Below, piece after piece: positions 9,693 to 19,747 of a stretch of 64,000 nt of DNA. The DNA comes from Planctomycetota bacterium. GTDB taxonomy: Bacteria; Planctomycetota; UBA1135; UBA2386. The DNA is taken from contig JACKIB010000003.1 of assembly GCA_020638695.1 (NCBI GenBank), positions 248,001 through 312,000 on the forward strand, in the 5' to 3' direction. The notes under the pieces are model-generated. The model saw only the letters and a program-made list of their open reading frames with translations. It searched no databases and was not told where the DNA came from. How positions within the stretch are numbered: the first letter of the stretch is position 1; every line of letters starts with the position of its first letter. The position numbers and the translations under genes are program-made.

Positions 9693-9735
9693 AAAACAGC
9701 TGAGCCACTCGCCCGCGGAGCAGGCGAGTGGCTCA
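9693..9735 (-). terminator. Rho-independent terminator after paralog 2
   Basis: TGAGCCACTCGCC (9701-9713) and GGCGAGTGGCTCA (9723-9735) form a perfect 13-bp stem with a 9-base loop. Read on the minus strand the stem is followed by GCTGTTTTTA. It lies 40 bases past the stop codon of the gene at 9775-10836. The rest of the gap 9418-9774 is the upstream region of paralog 1 and shows nothing else I can name. Confidence 0.85.
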
Positions 9736-9774
9736 GGATTGCGATCAGCCGCGCAGCGCGGCGATCTTCGACGC

Positions 9775-10836
9775 CTATTGGAAGGTCGTCGACGTGGTGT
9801 TGGTCATCACGATCTGGCTAGTGTTGAACCCGACCGCCTGGAAGTAGGCGGTGAACACCCCTAGCCCGGGTAGCGGACTCGCCAACGCGTGGTTGGCCTG
9901 CGAGAAGTTACCTGACGAGTTGATCGAGGCCGAACTCAGCTGGTAGAGGACCGGTCCGGTGAGGTGCAGCCGCGCGGTGCCCGGGAACAGCTTGAACCCA
10001 CCGATGATCGGCAGGAGGCGGTTGACGCTCACCCACAGCAAGCTCGTTCCACCGCTCAGCCCGATCGGGTAGCGCGCACGAGCACTGAACTCCGTGCCGG
10101 GACCGTTCAGGGGGAACAGGCCACCCATACCGCAACGGTCGTTCGCCGCGGCGGCGACACCGTTGCACATCTGCAGCGCGCCCTGGGAGACCTTCTGGCC
10201 GAGCCGCCAGCTGCGCAGATCGCTCGGGTGAGCCATCGCGGTCGCGGGCGGGCCGAGGTACATCCACGCGTGGTCCTCTTGGGCGCCGTGCGAGTACTGG
10301 TGCGGCGTCGTGCTGCTGCCGAAGCTGGTGTGCAGCGACACGCCGTCGGCGGTCCACAGCGGCGCGGCGGTGAACTCCATACCAATGCTGAACATGCCCT
10401 TGTAGCCGGACACCGGGTTCTCCTGGCAGTCGGGCAGGGTGACTGGCGGCGTCAGCACCGCTGACGTGACGATCCACGCCGCCGTGCCGGTGCCCGCCGG
10501 CGAGTTGTACGGACCGACGCGGCTGATCACGTCCGCGCTGGTGATGCCCGGGCCGTTGGTGTCGTCACCGCGACGCCAGACCAGGTAGTAGTTCTCCTGG
10601 GTGGCCGCGTTCTGGTCCTGGATGACGCCGAACCACTGGTTGATGGTGCACGCGGAGCCGTCGTCACCGATCGAACGCCAGTAACCGGCATGGAAGCCCT
10701 GGTGGACTTCGCCAGTGCCGCTGCCGACGTTGCCGCGGGAGGTGAAGCTGGTCTGACCGGGGTAGATCTCGATGTCCTGCTGGGCGACGGCGACGCTGCC
10801 GACCGCCAGCATGGCGAGGATGGGAAGAATGCGCAT
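9775..10836 (-). CDS. Secreted protein of unknown function, paralog 2 of 3
   Basis: A 353-residue exported protein starting MRILPILAMLAVGSVAVAQ, with cleavage expected before QDIEIYPG. The ATG at 10836 was preferred to an upstream one at 10875, which adds a Cys-containing stretch before the signal. It is the closest relative of the neighbouring 8368-9417 gene: IGDDGSACTINQWFGVIQDQ, GYKGMFSIGMEF, CNGVAAAANDRCGMGGLFP and the LFPGTARLHLTGP block are nearly identical. It ends in TTFQ. A strong terminator follows it, so the paralogs are probably separate transcripts. Tandem duplication is evident; function is unknown. Confidence 0.85.
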   Translation of the reverse strand: MRILPILAMLAVGSVAVAQQDIEIYPGQTSFTSRGNVGSGTGEVHQGFHAGYWRSIGDDGSACTINQWFGVIQDQNAATQENYYLVWRRGDDTNGPGITSADVISRVGPYNSPAGTGTAAWIVTSAVLTPPVTLPDCQENPVSGYKGMFSIGMEFTAAPLWTADGVSLHTSFGSSTTPHQYSHGAQEDHAWMYLGPPATAMAHPSDLRSWRLGQKVSQGALQMCNGVAAAANDRCGMGGLFPLNGPGTEFSARARYPIGLSGGTSLLWVSVNRLLPIIGGFKLFPGTARLHLTGPVLYQLSSASINSSGNFSQANHALASPLPGLGVFTAYFQAVGFNTSQIVMTNTTSTTFQ

Positions 10837-10967
10837 GATCTGCTCGATGGGTTGGTTGCAGGGGCGGCAGAACATCGTTTGCAGGGATGTGGCCGCAGGG
10901 ACAGGGATACGAAAACGACGAGAGGTGCCGGCTCGCGCCGGCGCGAACGAGATTCGATTCTATGCAA

Positions 10968-11006
10968 CGGCAGCGCGAGCGGTAGATCCACCGCCTCGCG
11001 CTGCCG
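10968..11006 (-). terminator. Hairpin after paralog 3, possible terminator
   Basis: CGGCAGCGCGAG (10968-10979) pairs with CTCGCGCTGCCG (10995-11006), extended inward by a few more pairs. It sits 19 bases past the stop of the minus-strand gene 11025-12059. There is no real T-run after it on the minus strand, so a terminator role is only likely. Confidence 0.5.
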
Positions 11007-11024
11007 TCGCGCCAGAGCCGAGGG

Positions 11025-12059
11025 CTACTGGAAGGTCGACGAGGCGCCGTTGGTCAGCTCGACCAACGAGCCGTTGATGCCCGCACCTTGGCAGTGCATG
11101 TCGAACGGACCGACCGGGCCCGGCACGCTGGTCACGATCGGGATGATGCACTCGCCAACGCCGCCGACCGTCGCGATCGAACCGACGAACGGTGCGAACG
11201 GCGCGGAGGTCAAGGTGAGGCGCGCGGTGCCAGGGAACAGGGAGAAGCCATCGCCGAGGATGCGCGGCGTGAAGCTGACGTACAGGAACGCCGTGCCGCC
11301 ACTCAACGCGACGGGGAAGCGCATCCGCGCGCTGTAGGCGCCCGAGATTTCGGGGTACATCCCGCCGGTGCCGAACCCGGGGGTGGCAGTGGGGGAAACG
11401 CCCATCTGCAGCGTGGCGCCCGCGACGTTCACACCCATCCGCCAGCTGCGGTAGGCACTCGGGTGCGTAGCGACGGTCGCGGCCCCGATGATCTGCCACG
11501 CCGAGTCGGTTCCGGTGGTCTGCGCCAGAGCGCTGGCACCCTGGACCGAGTTCACTCCGTCACCGCGCGAGGCGTGGTTCGACTGTCCATCGCTGGTCCA
11601 CAGCGGCTGAGCGCCGTACTCCTGACCGATGCAGAAGTGGTTGGTGCAGTTGTCGAGCGTGACCGGCGTGGCCAGCGCAGTGGTCAGACCCCACGCAACC
11701 GGGGTGTTGCTCGTGCTGGCCGGGGTCCCGAACGGACCGATACGCGCGATCTGGCCGGCGCTGCCGACGGTCGGGCCTGCCGCGTCGGAGCCGCGACGCA
11801 CCGTCCAGTAGAAGGTCTCCTGCGTCGACCCGTTCTGATCCTGGGTCAGGCAGAAGAAGTTCTGCAGCTGGCAAGCGGTGCCGTTGTCGCCGATGTTGCG
11901 CCAGTGGCTCGCGTGGAAGCCCTGCAGGATCTCGCCCGCGTTGGTGCCGATGCTGCCGCGTGACGTGAAGCTGGTGGTGCCAGGGTAGATCTCGATCTGC
12001 TGCTGAGCAGCGGCCGTCCCGCAGAGAATCGCGGCGGCGAGGAAGGAAAGGACTCGCAT
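11025..12059 (-). CDS. Secreted protein of unknown function, paralog 3 of 3
   Basis: A 344-residue exported protein with signal peptide MRVLSFLAAAILCGTAAAQ. It keeps the family framework (IEIYPGTTSFTSRG, LQGFHASHWRNIGDNGTAC, DQNGSTQETFYWTVRRG, LFPGTARLTLT, final STFQ) but is clearly more diverged than the other two copies and lacks the CNGVAAAxNDRC block. It is the most upstream of the three on the minus strand. The order and similarity suggest an old duplication that gave this copy and the ancestor of the other two, then a recent one. No function can be assigned. Confidence 0.83.
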   Translation of the reverse strand: MRVLSFLAAAILCGTAAAQQQIEIYPGTTSFTSRGSIGTNAGEILQGFHASHWRNIGDNGTACQLQNFFCLTQDQNGSTQETFYWTVRRGSDAAGPTVGSAGQIARIGPFGTPASTSNTPVAWGLTTALATPVTLDNCTNHFCIGQEYGAQPLWTSDGQSNHASRGDGVNSVQGASALAQTTGTDSAWQIIGAATVATHPSAYRSWRMGVNVAGATLQMGVSPTATPGFGTGGMYPEISGAYSARMRFPVALSGGTAFLYVSFTPRILGDGFSLFPGTARLTLTSAPFAPFVGSIATVGGVGECIIPIVTSVPGPVGPFDMHCQGAGINGSLVELTNGASSTFQ

Positions 12060-12277
12060 GGTGTCTTGATGAAGAATCAGGGAAGGGAGTTGTGGACGCA
12101 TCCACACGTGCAGGTCCGAGGCCAGGCCGCACGACGCTGTACTATAGCCGCCGCAGCCGCGGTTGCCATCCCATCACTCCCTTCTAGAGACTCCCTGCAA
12201 GGTCGCAGCGCGTCGCTCCGAATTCAGCACGATACGGTCCAGCGCGGGATGCACCCTTGGGATAGCCTTCACCAACC

Positions 12278-12859
12278 ATGTCCTCCAAGCTCGTCCTGGT
12301 CGGCGGCCTGTTCATCGGCGCCGCGCTTGCAGTGCTCTACTGGCCGTCGCAACGGAATCCTGCGCCGGTCACCCCCACTCCCGAGCACCGGCAGCCACCG
12401 GTAGCACCCACACCGAAGACCAAGCCGGAACCCGTCAAGGCCCAAGTCGCACCGCCTGCCAAGGCCCCGACATCTCCGGTGACCAAGGTCACACCGAAGC
12501 CGGGCAACGACGTGTCGGCGGATCGGATCCGCCTTCCCGACGGGACTTCGGTGCCGGTGCTCAACGGCGCCTACGGCGCGCCGGCGATGCCCTGGCCGAA
12601 CGACGTGCCGTGGAGTCCGGTGGTCGGCAAGGAGACGGACACCCGCGGCATGGAGTGGTACGTGCACCAGGACGGCAGCAAGTCGATCACGCGGATGGTG
12701 TACCACAGCCAAGAGGGTCGGTACGTGCCGACCACCGACGTGTTCAACCCGAAGCCCGCGCTGCCCATGGAGCCGAACGAGAAGAAGGCCATGGAGGAAG
12801 CGATGCGGAAGAACAAGGCCAGCGAGAAGTCGACCGGACAGCCCGGCAAGGGCGTGTGA
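12278..12859 (+). CDS. Membrane-anchored Pro-rich protein of unknown function
   Basis: A 193-residue protein with one N-terminal transmembrane helix (LVLVGGLFIGAALAVLYW), then about 60 residues rich in Pro, Lys, Ala and Thr that look like a flexible linker. A conserved-looking globular part follows from about residue 85 (RIRLPDGTSVPVLNGAYG, MEWYVHQDGSKSITRMVYH), and the tail is charged. It is most likely an inner-membrane protein with its C-terminal part outside the cytoplasm. The next gene, an ECF sigma factor, starts 74 bases downstream on the same strand, but nothing proves a functional link. Family not recognised. Confidence 0.7.
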   Translation: MSSKLVLVGGLFIGAALAVLYWPSQRNPAPVTPTPEHRQPPVAPTPKTKPEPVKAQVAPPAKAPTSPVTKVTPKPGNDVSADRIRLPDGTSVPVLNGAYGAPAMPWPNDVPWSPVVGKETDTRGMEWYVHQDGSKSITRMVYHSQEGRYVPTTDVFNPKPALPMEPNEKKAMEEAMRKNKASEKSTGQPGKGV

Positions 12860-12933
12860 TCGATCACCGGGCGCGTCCGAGGCCGGTTCGGATGCGCCAC
12901 CATGCTTCGCTTCGCCTGGAGTAGCTGCGCGAA

Positions 12934-13527
12934 ATGGGCTCCGACTCTGAGGACCCTCCCGCACCCGACCGGGTCACCCGCATCCTCGAGGCGGTGTCCG
13001 CCGGCCGGCGCGACGCCCACGACGAACTGCTGGCGTTGGTGTACCTCGAACTGCGCCAACTCGCCCAGGCTCGGATGCGCCGCGAGTCGAACGACCGAAC
13101 GCTGCAACCGACCGCCCTGGTGCACGAGGCGTACCTGCGACTCCTCGGCGGACAGCCTGCCGCGTTCCACAACCGCGCACACTTCTTCGCCGCGGCCGCC
13201 GAAGCCATGCGCCGCGTGCTGATCGAACGGGCGCGGCAGCACCGCGCCGAGAAGCGGGGCGGCGCGCGGGAGCGCGTCACGCTGAGCGGTCACGACGTGG
13301 CAGCCGAGGGAGATCGGGACCTCGACCTGCTCGCACTCGACGACGCGCTGCGCAAGCTCGAGGCCACCGACCCACGGCTGGCCAAGGTGGTGTCGATGCG
13401 GTTCTTCGCGCAACTCGGCGTCGAGGAAGTCGCCACCGCACTCGGCGTCTCGCCGCGCACCGTCAAGCGCGAGTGGGCTTTCGCCAAGGCTTGGCTGTAT
13501 CGCGAGCTGCACGGAAACGACTCCTGA
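12934..13527 (+). CDS. ECF-type RNA polymerase sigma factor
   Basis: A 197-residue sigma-70 family protein of the extracytoplasmic function type. Region 2 holds LLALVYLELRQLAQARMRR and TLQPTALVHEAYLRLL, the hallmark of an ECF group that is expanded in Planctomycetes and Acidobacteria. Region 4 is LGVEEVATALGVSPRTVKREWAFAKAWL, a helix-turn-helix for -35 recognition. No anti-sigma gene follows; in this group control often runs through other signals such as protein kinases, but that is family knowledge, not seen here. It ends 38 bases before the alcohol dehydrogenase start, so the two may be co-transcribed. Confidence 0.9.
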   Translation: MGSDSEDPPAPDRVTRILEAVSAGRRDAHDELLALVYLELRQLAQARMRRESNDRTLQPTALVHEAYLRLLGGQPAAFHNRAHFFAAAAEAMRRVLIERARQHRAEKRGGARERVTLSGHDVAAEGDRDLDLLALDDALRKLEATDPRLAKVVSMRFFAQLGVEEVATALGVSPRTVKREWAFAKAWLYRELHGNDS

Positions 13528-13565
13528 CCCTTGCCCTTCCCGGCGCGCCCTCGAAGATCGCCGGC

Positions 13566-14624
13566 GTGGCGCACATCCGCACCCAGGTGTTCGACGGACC
13601 GGGCCGACCTCTGCGGCTGGTGGAGCACACCGGCGGAGTGGAACTCGCCCCGGGGGAGGCGCTCGTCGCGCTGCGGCTGGCCACCATCTGCGGCTCCGAC
13701 TTGCACTCGTTCGACGGCGTGCGCGAAACCGCAGCCCCGTGTGTGCTCGGACACGAAGGGATCGGCCACGTCGTACAGCAGAACGATCGCGTCGACTGCG
13801 AGGACGGCGACCGCGTCACGTGGAGTATCGCAGACACCTGCGGCCACTGCGCCCCGTGCACGCGACACGACCTCCCGGAGAAGTGCGTGCAGCTGTTCAA
13901 GTACGGCCACGCGGCACTCGACGACGGGACCGGGCTCAACGGCTGTTTCGCCACTCACGTCGTCGTGCGGCGGGGCACCCACATGGTGCGGATCCCCAAG
14001 GGTCTGAGCGACGCCGCTGCCGCACCCGCCAATTGCGCACTGGCGACCGCCGTCAACGCCGTGTCCCAGATCAGCGTTCCACCGCGAGTCGCCGTGGTGC
14101 AAGGCGGTGGACTGCTCGGGTTGTACACCTGCGCACTGCTGCGCGAGGCGGGTGCCGAGAGCGTGCTGTGCATCGAACCTGCCCCGGCACGTCAAGCTCT
14201 GGCAGAGCGGTTCGGGGCGACCCCGATCGACGGCGGCGACCTCGATCGCGCCACCGAGGAAGTGCTGCAGCGGGTCGGGCCGGCCGACGTGGTACTGGAG
14301 ATGGCCGGGGTGCGCGCGGTGTTGACCCAGGGGATGCGACTGCTGCGCAACGGCGGCTTCTACGGCCTTGTCGGTTTGGTGCACCCGGACTCGGACCTGC
14401 CGATCCGCGCCGAGGATGTGATCCGGCGCTGCTTGACGCTGCGCGGCGTGCACAACTACGCCCCAAGGCACCTCGACGCGGCAGTGGCTTTCCTGTCGCG
14501 CAACGCCACTCGGCTGCCGTTCGACGAGCTGGTCAGTCCTCCGTTCCCGCTGACCGAGCTCGCCGCCGCGTTCGACGCCGCCCGCGAACGGACGTGGGCG
14601 CGCGTCGGGGTGGTCAGTACTTGA
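13566..14624 (+). CDS. Zinc-binding medium-chain alcohol dehydrogenase
   Basis: About 352 residues of the medium-chain dehydrogenase family. GHEGIGHVV is the catalytic-zinc signature, CGHCAPCTRHDLPEKC carries the four Cys of the structural zinc, and VVQGGGLLGLYTCALLREAG is the NAD(P)-binding turn. The stretch KCVQLFKYGH resembles the alcohol dehydrogenases that are found with phosphonate catabolism genes, but no phosphonate gene is nearby. I place the start at the GTG at 13566, just after the sigma factor stop; the longer frame would overlap that gene. The 3' end overlaps the convergent gene at 14614-15660 by 11 bases. Substrate unknown. Confidence 0.82.
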   Translation: MAHIRTQVFDGPGRPLRLVEHTGGVELAPGEALVALRLATICGSDLHSFDGVRETAAPCVLGHEGIGHVVQQNDRVDCEDGDRVTWSIADTCGHCAPCTRHDLPEKCVQLFKYGHAALDDGTGLNGCFATHVVVRRGTHMVRIPKGLSDAAAAPANCALATAVNAVSQISVPPRVAVVQGGGLLGLYTCALLREAGAESVLCIEPAPARQALAERFGATPIDGGDLDRATEEVLQRVGPADVVLEMAGVRAVLTQGMRLLRNGGFYGLVGLVHPDSDLPIRAEDVIRRCLTLRGVHNYAPRHLDAAVAFLSRNATRLPFDELVSPPFPLTELAAAFDAARERTWARVGVVST

Positions 14625-15660
14625 TCTCTGCGCCGCGGGTCAGCGTGGGCAGCGTGGCGGGCTGGCTGGGGTCCCACAGCAGCCACTGCACGTAGTAGGT
14701 TCCCGAAGTGTACGGCGACAGGTAGACGGTGCCGTCGGCGTAGCCGGTCGCGTCCGCCTGACGGTACCACGGGTAGGTGAAGCTGACGTTGAGGAAGCAG
14801 CCCTTGGCACCCATGTAGCTGAGGTCGAGCGGCAGCTTGATGAACTGGTAGTAGTCCTTCGAGTAGCCGTAGAGCAGCGCGCACACCTGGTTGGCACCCG
14901 CGTTGTTCAGCGTCACGGTGAACTGCGAGCCCTTGGTCGGCGTGCCCTTCGCACCGATCGTGCCGGTGCCGCAGCCCTGGCCGAACGGGGTGAACGAGCC
15001 GGTCGTCACCTCGGTGAAGTTGAAGTTGAGGTAGCCGTAGAAGCCGTCGTAGTAGGCGTTGCCGCTGCCCCCGGTGCCCGGAATGCACGCACCGGTGAGT
15101 TCGCAGCTGACCACGACCGTGCCGCTCACCGGGATCTCCAGTGAACCGCTGTCGGTGTTGTAGCCAGACGTGTAGTTCCAGCTCTTGGTCGTCGACGCAA
15201 CCGAGAACTTCAGCGCCACCTTAGAGGCGTCGTACACGTAGCCGTACGCGTACCAATCGATCTTCACCTTGGTCGGCGCCGCCGAACTCAGCGAGATCTG
15301 GAACTTCTGCGTCCCGGGATCACCCTTCTTCGCGTCGGTGGTGTGCAGTGACTTGTGCTTCGAACCCTTCTGGGTCAGCGCTGACGCCATCAGCATGACG
15401 CGGTTGTAGGTGGGGCCCGACGGGACGCTGTACGGCGGGTAGACGTAGCTCGTCAGGTAGGTGTACGGCGCAGTCTCGTTGTAGTACAGCCGCGCGTACG
15501 TGGAGAACGGTGTGTTGGCCGGGTGGTTTTGCACGACGCGGCTGTTGTCCGCCTTGTCGATGGCGATGCCTGCATCGTTGGTGGCCTGCACCGCGACCTT
15601 GAGCTGTGCGGCGGCGGGAATCGCGAGTGCGGCGACGAAGAGAACGGGGAGCGAGCGCAT
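14614..15660 (-). CDS. Secreted protein of unknown function
   Basis: A 348-residue exported protein with signal peptide MRSLPVLFVAALAIPAAAQ. The mature part is rich in Tyr, Ser and Thr, has few charges and no catalytic motif, and looks beta-sheet-rich. From about residue 220 it has FTPFGQGCGTGTIGAKGTPTK, a block I associate with the C-terminal halves of other planctomycete exported proteins, followed by a Cys pair (QVCALLYG, KGCFLNV). The start was set at the ATG beginning the signal; an upstream in-frame Met at 15816 has no signal character. Its stop overlaps the convergent dehydrogenase gene. Confidence 0.8.
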   Translation of the reverse strand: MRSLPVLFVAALAIPAAAQLKVAVQATNDAGIAIDKADNSRVVQNHPANTPFSTYARLYYNETAPYTYLTSYVYPPYSVPSGPTYNRVMLMASALTQKGSKHKSLHTTDAKKGDPGTQKFQISLSSAAPTKVKIDWYAYGYVYDASKVALKFSVASTTKSWNYTSGYNTDSGSLEIPVSGTVVVSCELTGACIPGTGGSGNAYYDGFYGYLNFNFTEVTTGSFTPFGQGCGTGTIGAKGTPTKGSQFTVTLNNAGANQVCALLYGYSKDYYQFIKLPLDLSYMGAKGCFLNVSFTYPWYRQADATGYADGTVYLSPYTSGTYYVQWLLWDPSQPATLPTLTRGAEIKY

Positions 15661-15781
15661 GAGGATTCGGGAAGTTGGAGGACGGGGGCTCACTGGAGGA
15701 TAGCCACCGATGACGTCATCCCGAAGCCCGGGAAGCCTCGCCCATTGCTCACCCACACGGGCGTGTGAGCTTCGCGCCGCC

Positions 15782-16903
15782 CTACTTCCGCTCCCCTCCG
15801 CTGGCCTTTGCGCCATTCGCTGCGGCTTCCTGCTTGCCGTCCCCCGCGGACTTCGCTCGCTTCGCCGCGTCCCGTACCTTCTTGGCGGCCAGGTACATCT
15901 TCATTCGGCCGAGGTAGTCCGGGTCCTGCCCCCTACCCATGTCCAACGCCTTCTGCTGGTACTGGATCGCTTCGTCGATCAACCCGTTGCGGAAGAATGC
16001 CAGGGCGATGGTATCCCACTCGTTCTCCGCGATCGACTGCGCCGTGAGCATGCGCCGCGCGCCGAGCAACGCCAGCGACGGGAACTTGCCGGCGTCGGGA
16101 GTCTCGACCATGAGGTACCACACGAAGTTGTTGAGGTTGGTCCCCAGCTGCTCTTTCTTGACCATCGCTTCGCCGAGCTTGCGCGCCTCGTCCGGGAGGC
16201 CGAGCAGGTCGTGCAACACGCGATAGCGGGTCTTCTGGAGTTCCTGATCGTCACCGAGCTTGGTCGCTGCCTTCTCGATCGCTTTCTTGGCGAACACGGC
16301 CAGACTGCGGCCGTTCTTCATGTCGCAGATCGCCGCGGCGAGCCGCCGCTGCGCGTCGCCGTCGTCGCCGAGGTCCTCGACGATGGTCTTGTTCATCAAC
16401 ACCGCCTCGCGCACCTTGCCGGCACCTTCGAGCGCCCTGAGATAGGCGATGCGCAGATCGGCATCGGTGCGGCGATCGGGCACCATCGGCATCAGGGCCA
16501 TCATCGCCATGCGGTACTCGTTCGGTTCCGGGTCGTGGAACAGCGCCTGATCGACGAACGCGACCATCGCCTTGGGCGACTTCGACAGCGCTCCGGTTGC
16601 CGTGGTCGCCGTCTTGCGCGACGCGGTGCGGTCCTTGCGGAACACGAGGTGGGTCAAGTACTCGAGCGCGTAGCCCCGGTGATCCTGCGGCGCACTCTCG
16701 ATCAACGACTTGGCCCGCGCGAACAAGGTCGACGTGTCCTTCTTGATCCAGGCGCGGGCGACGTCGGCCGGCAACTTGAGTCCGGAGATCGGCGTCGCGC
16801 CGGAGCTACCGACGACAAACTCCTCCACGATCTCGACCTCCTGGGCCGAGACGATCGGGGCGAGGAGGGAACAGACGAGCAGCAGTGCTGGGGTGTGGTT
16901 CAT
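15782..16903 (-). CDS. Exported helical-repeat (TPR-like) protein
   Basis: A 373-residue protein with signal peptide MNHTPALLLVCSLLAPIVSAQ. The rest is helical, with several TPR-like stretches; the best is the C-terminal one (ENEWDTIALAFFRNGLIDEA, then IQYQQKALDMG). NNFVWYLMVETPD is typical of TPR regions in planctomycete thioredoxin-like proteins, but no thioredoxin domain is present. The tail is Lys/Ala-rich. I chose the ATG at 16903 since the frame upstream of it has no signal. A periplasmic scaffold or partner-binding role is inferred. Confidence 0.78.
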   Translation of the reverse strand: MNHTPALLLVCSLLAPIVSAQEVEIVEEFVVGSSGATPISGLKLPADVARAWIKKDTSTLFARAKSLIESAPQDHRGYALEYLTHLVFRKDRTASRKTATTATGALSKSPKAMVAFVDQALFHDPEPNEYRMAMMALMPMVPDRRTDADLRIAYLRALEGAGKVREAVLMNKTIVEDLGDDGDAQRRLAAAICDMKNGRSLAVFAKKAIEKAATKLGDDQELQKTRYRVLHDLLGLPDEARKLGEAMVKKEQLGTNLNNFVWYLMVETPDAGKFPSLALLGARRMLTAQSIAENEWDTIALAFFRNGLIDEAIQYQQKALDMGRGQDPDYLGRMKMYLAAKKVRDAAKRAKSAGDGKQEAAANGAKASGGERK

Positions 16904-17219
16904 GACTCGGCTCGTGGGCGCGCGGCACCGCTCGGTAGTCCGCGACGCGAGTGTAACGGGGTCGGTGCATCGTGAGTTCGGTGCCACCGCGACCGCGGCT
17001 CGATCCGCCGTGCCTACCACAGCGCGGACCGCATGGTTTCGCTTGGACAAACCGAACAGGTCGAGTCCGCGGCACGGCCGATAACACCGGGGACCGACGG
17101 CCGGCCGGGGCACCGCTCAGGGGAACCCGACGCCTCGATTTCGGCGAGCATCTTCGATGTGAGTTCGTAAGTCATTTTTTCGAAGGTGTTTACATCAACT
17201 TGAAGACATGGGCCCACGC

Positions 17220-17249
17220 TTGACCACGATATCATTATGTGGTGATATC
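17220..17249 (+). promoter_or_regulatory. Promoter of the ahcY operon with overlapping ArsR-type operator
   Basis: TTGACC (17220-17225) and TGATAT (17243-17248) are spaced 17 bases apart, a good housekeeping-type promoter. The inverted repeat GATATCA (17228-17234) and TGATATC (17243-17249), 8-base spacer, fills the promoter spacer and covers the -10 box. A repressor bound there would block RNA polymerase. The predicted transcript would start only a few bases before the ATG at 17261, so it would be nearly leaderless. The gap 16904-17219 upstream shows nothing else I can name. Confidence 0.65.
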
Positions 17250-17260
17250 TAGATCCCCGC

Positions 17261-18270
17261 ATGACCGACCTCCTCCACCTCCAGACCACGCTGAAGCTGC
17301 TGTCGGACCCCACCCGGCTGCGGCTGTTGGCCCTGCTGTCGATCGAGGAGCTGGCAGTGCAGGAACTGGTGGCGATCACGGGACTGGCGCAGAGCCGAGT
17401 CAGCAACCACCTCGCGCTGCTGAAGCGAGCCGAGTTGGTGCTCGATCGCCGCGAAGGATCGTGGGCGTTCTATCGGTTGGCGCCCCCGGCGACCGGGGGT
17501 GCGCTCACGCCAGAACTGTTCGAAGCGACCATCCGTCCCTTCCTCGACAGCGAGCCGGGGCGCCGTGACCACAAGGCACTCGACGCGGTACGGGAACAGC
17601 GCCGTGAGCGCAGCCGGGTCACCCACGACGCACTCGCCCACCGCTGGGCCGACGTCGGCCAAGAGTTCCGCAACGGCAACCTACGCGCCGAAGCCTGCGC
17701 CGCGTTGCTGCCGCACGGCATGACCGTCGCCGACCTCGGTTGCGGTGCGGGATACCTCACCGCCTACCTGGCGCGCCGCGGCATGCGCGTGATCGCGGTC
17801 GACCACTCGGAGCGGATGCTCGACGCCGCGCGCCAGCGGCTCGCCGACTCCGGCGCGGAGCTGCGGCTCGGGGAACTCGAACAACTGCCACTGCGCGACG
17901 GTGAAGTCGACGCCGCGTTCGCCAACCTGGCGTGGCATCACGTGGCCGACATGGACCGCGCAGCCGACGAGATGCTGCGGGTACTGCGTCCGGGCGGCTC
18001 GGCGGTGATCACCGAGTTGCTGCCGCACGACGAGGATTGGATGCGCGAGGCGATGGGTGACTACCGCCTCGGCCTGCGCCCCGGCGACGTGATGGGTGCG
18101 CTGGCCCGCGCCGGTTTCACCGACCTCGCGATCGAAGAACTCGAAGCCCAGTACATGGTGCACAGCCCACGGGGCGAGGACGCGGCGCTGCCGATGTTCC
18201 TGGTCCGCGGGCGACGCCCCGACCTTTCGTTTTCCATTTCCCCACAACCCGACCCCCAAGAGGAGCCGCG

Positions 18271-18274
<4 letters not shown>
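17261..18274 (+). CDS. ArsR-family regulator fused to a SAM methyltransferase domain
   Basis: A 337-residue two-domain protein. Residues 1-95 are an ArsR-type winged helix (LKLLSDPTRLRLLALLS, ITGLAQSRVSNHLALLKRA). From about residue 130 there is a class I methyltransferase fold with the SAM-binding motif VADLGCGAGYLTAYLARRG and later ANLAWHHVADMDRAADEML. Such fusions commonly precede ahcY; ArsR-family SahR of Proteobacteria senses S-adenosylhomocysteine and controls ahcY. The stop overlaps the ahcY start by 4 bases (ATGA). I infer that the second domain binds SAH or SAM as a ligand and that the protein represses its own operon through the palindrome at 17228-17249. Whether it also methylates anything is open. 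Confidence 0.88.
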
Positions 18275-19740
<1,466 letters not shown>

Positions 19741-19747
19741 GCCGACC

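Noticed and set aside
12269..12964. Minus-strand frame opposite the Pro-rich membrane protein
   Set aside because: The plus-strand frame has a clear transmembrane start and ordinary composition; the minus frame is His/Arg/Gly-rich without motifs.
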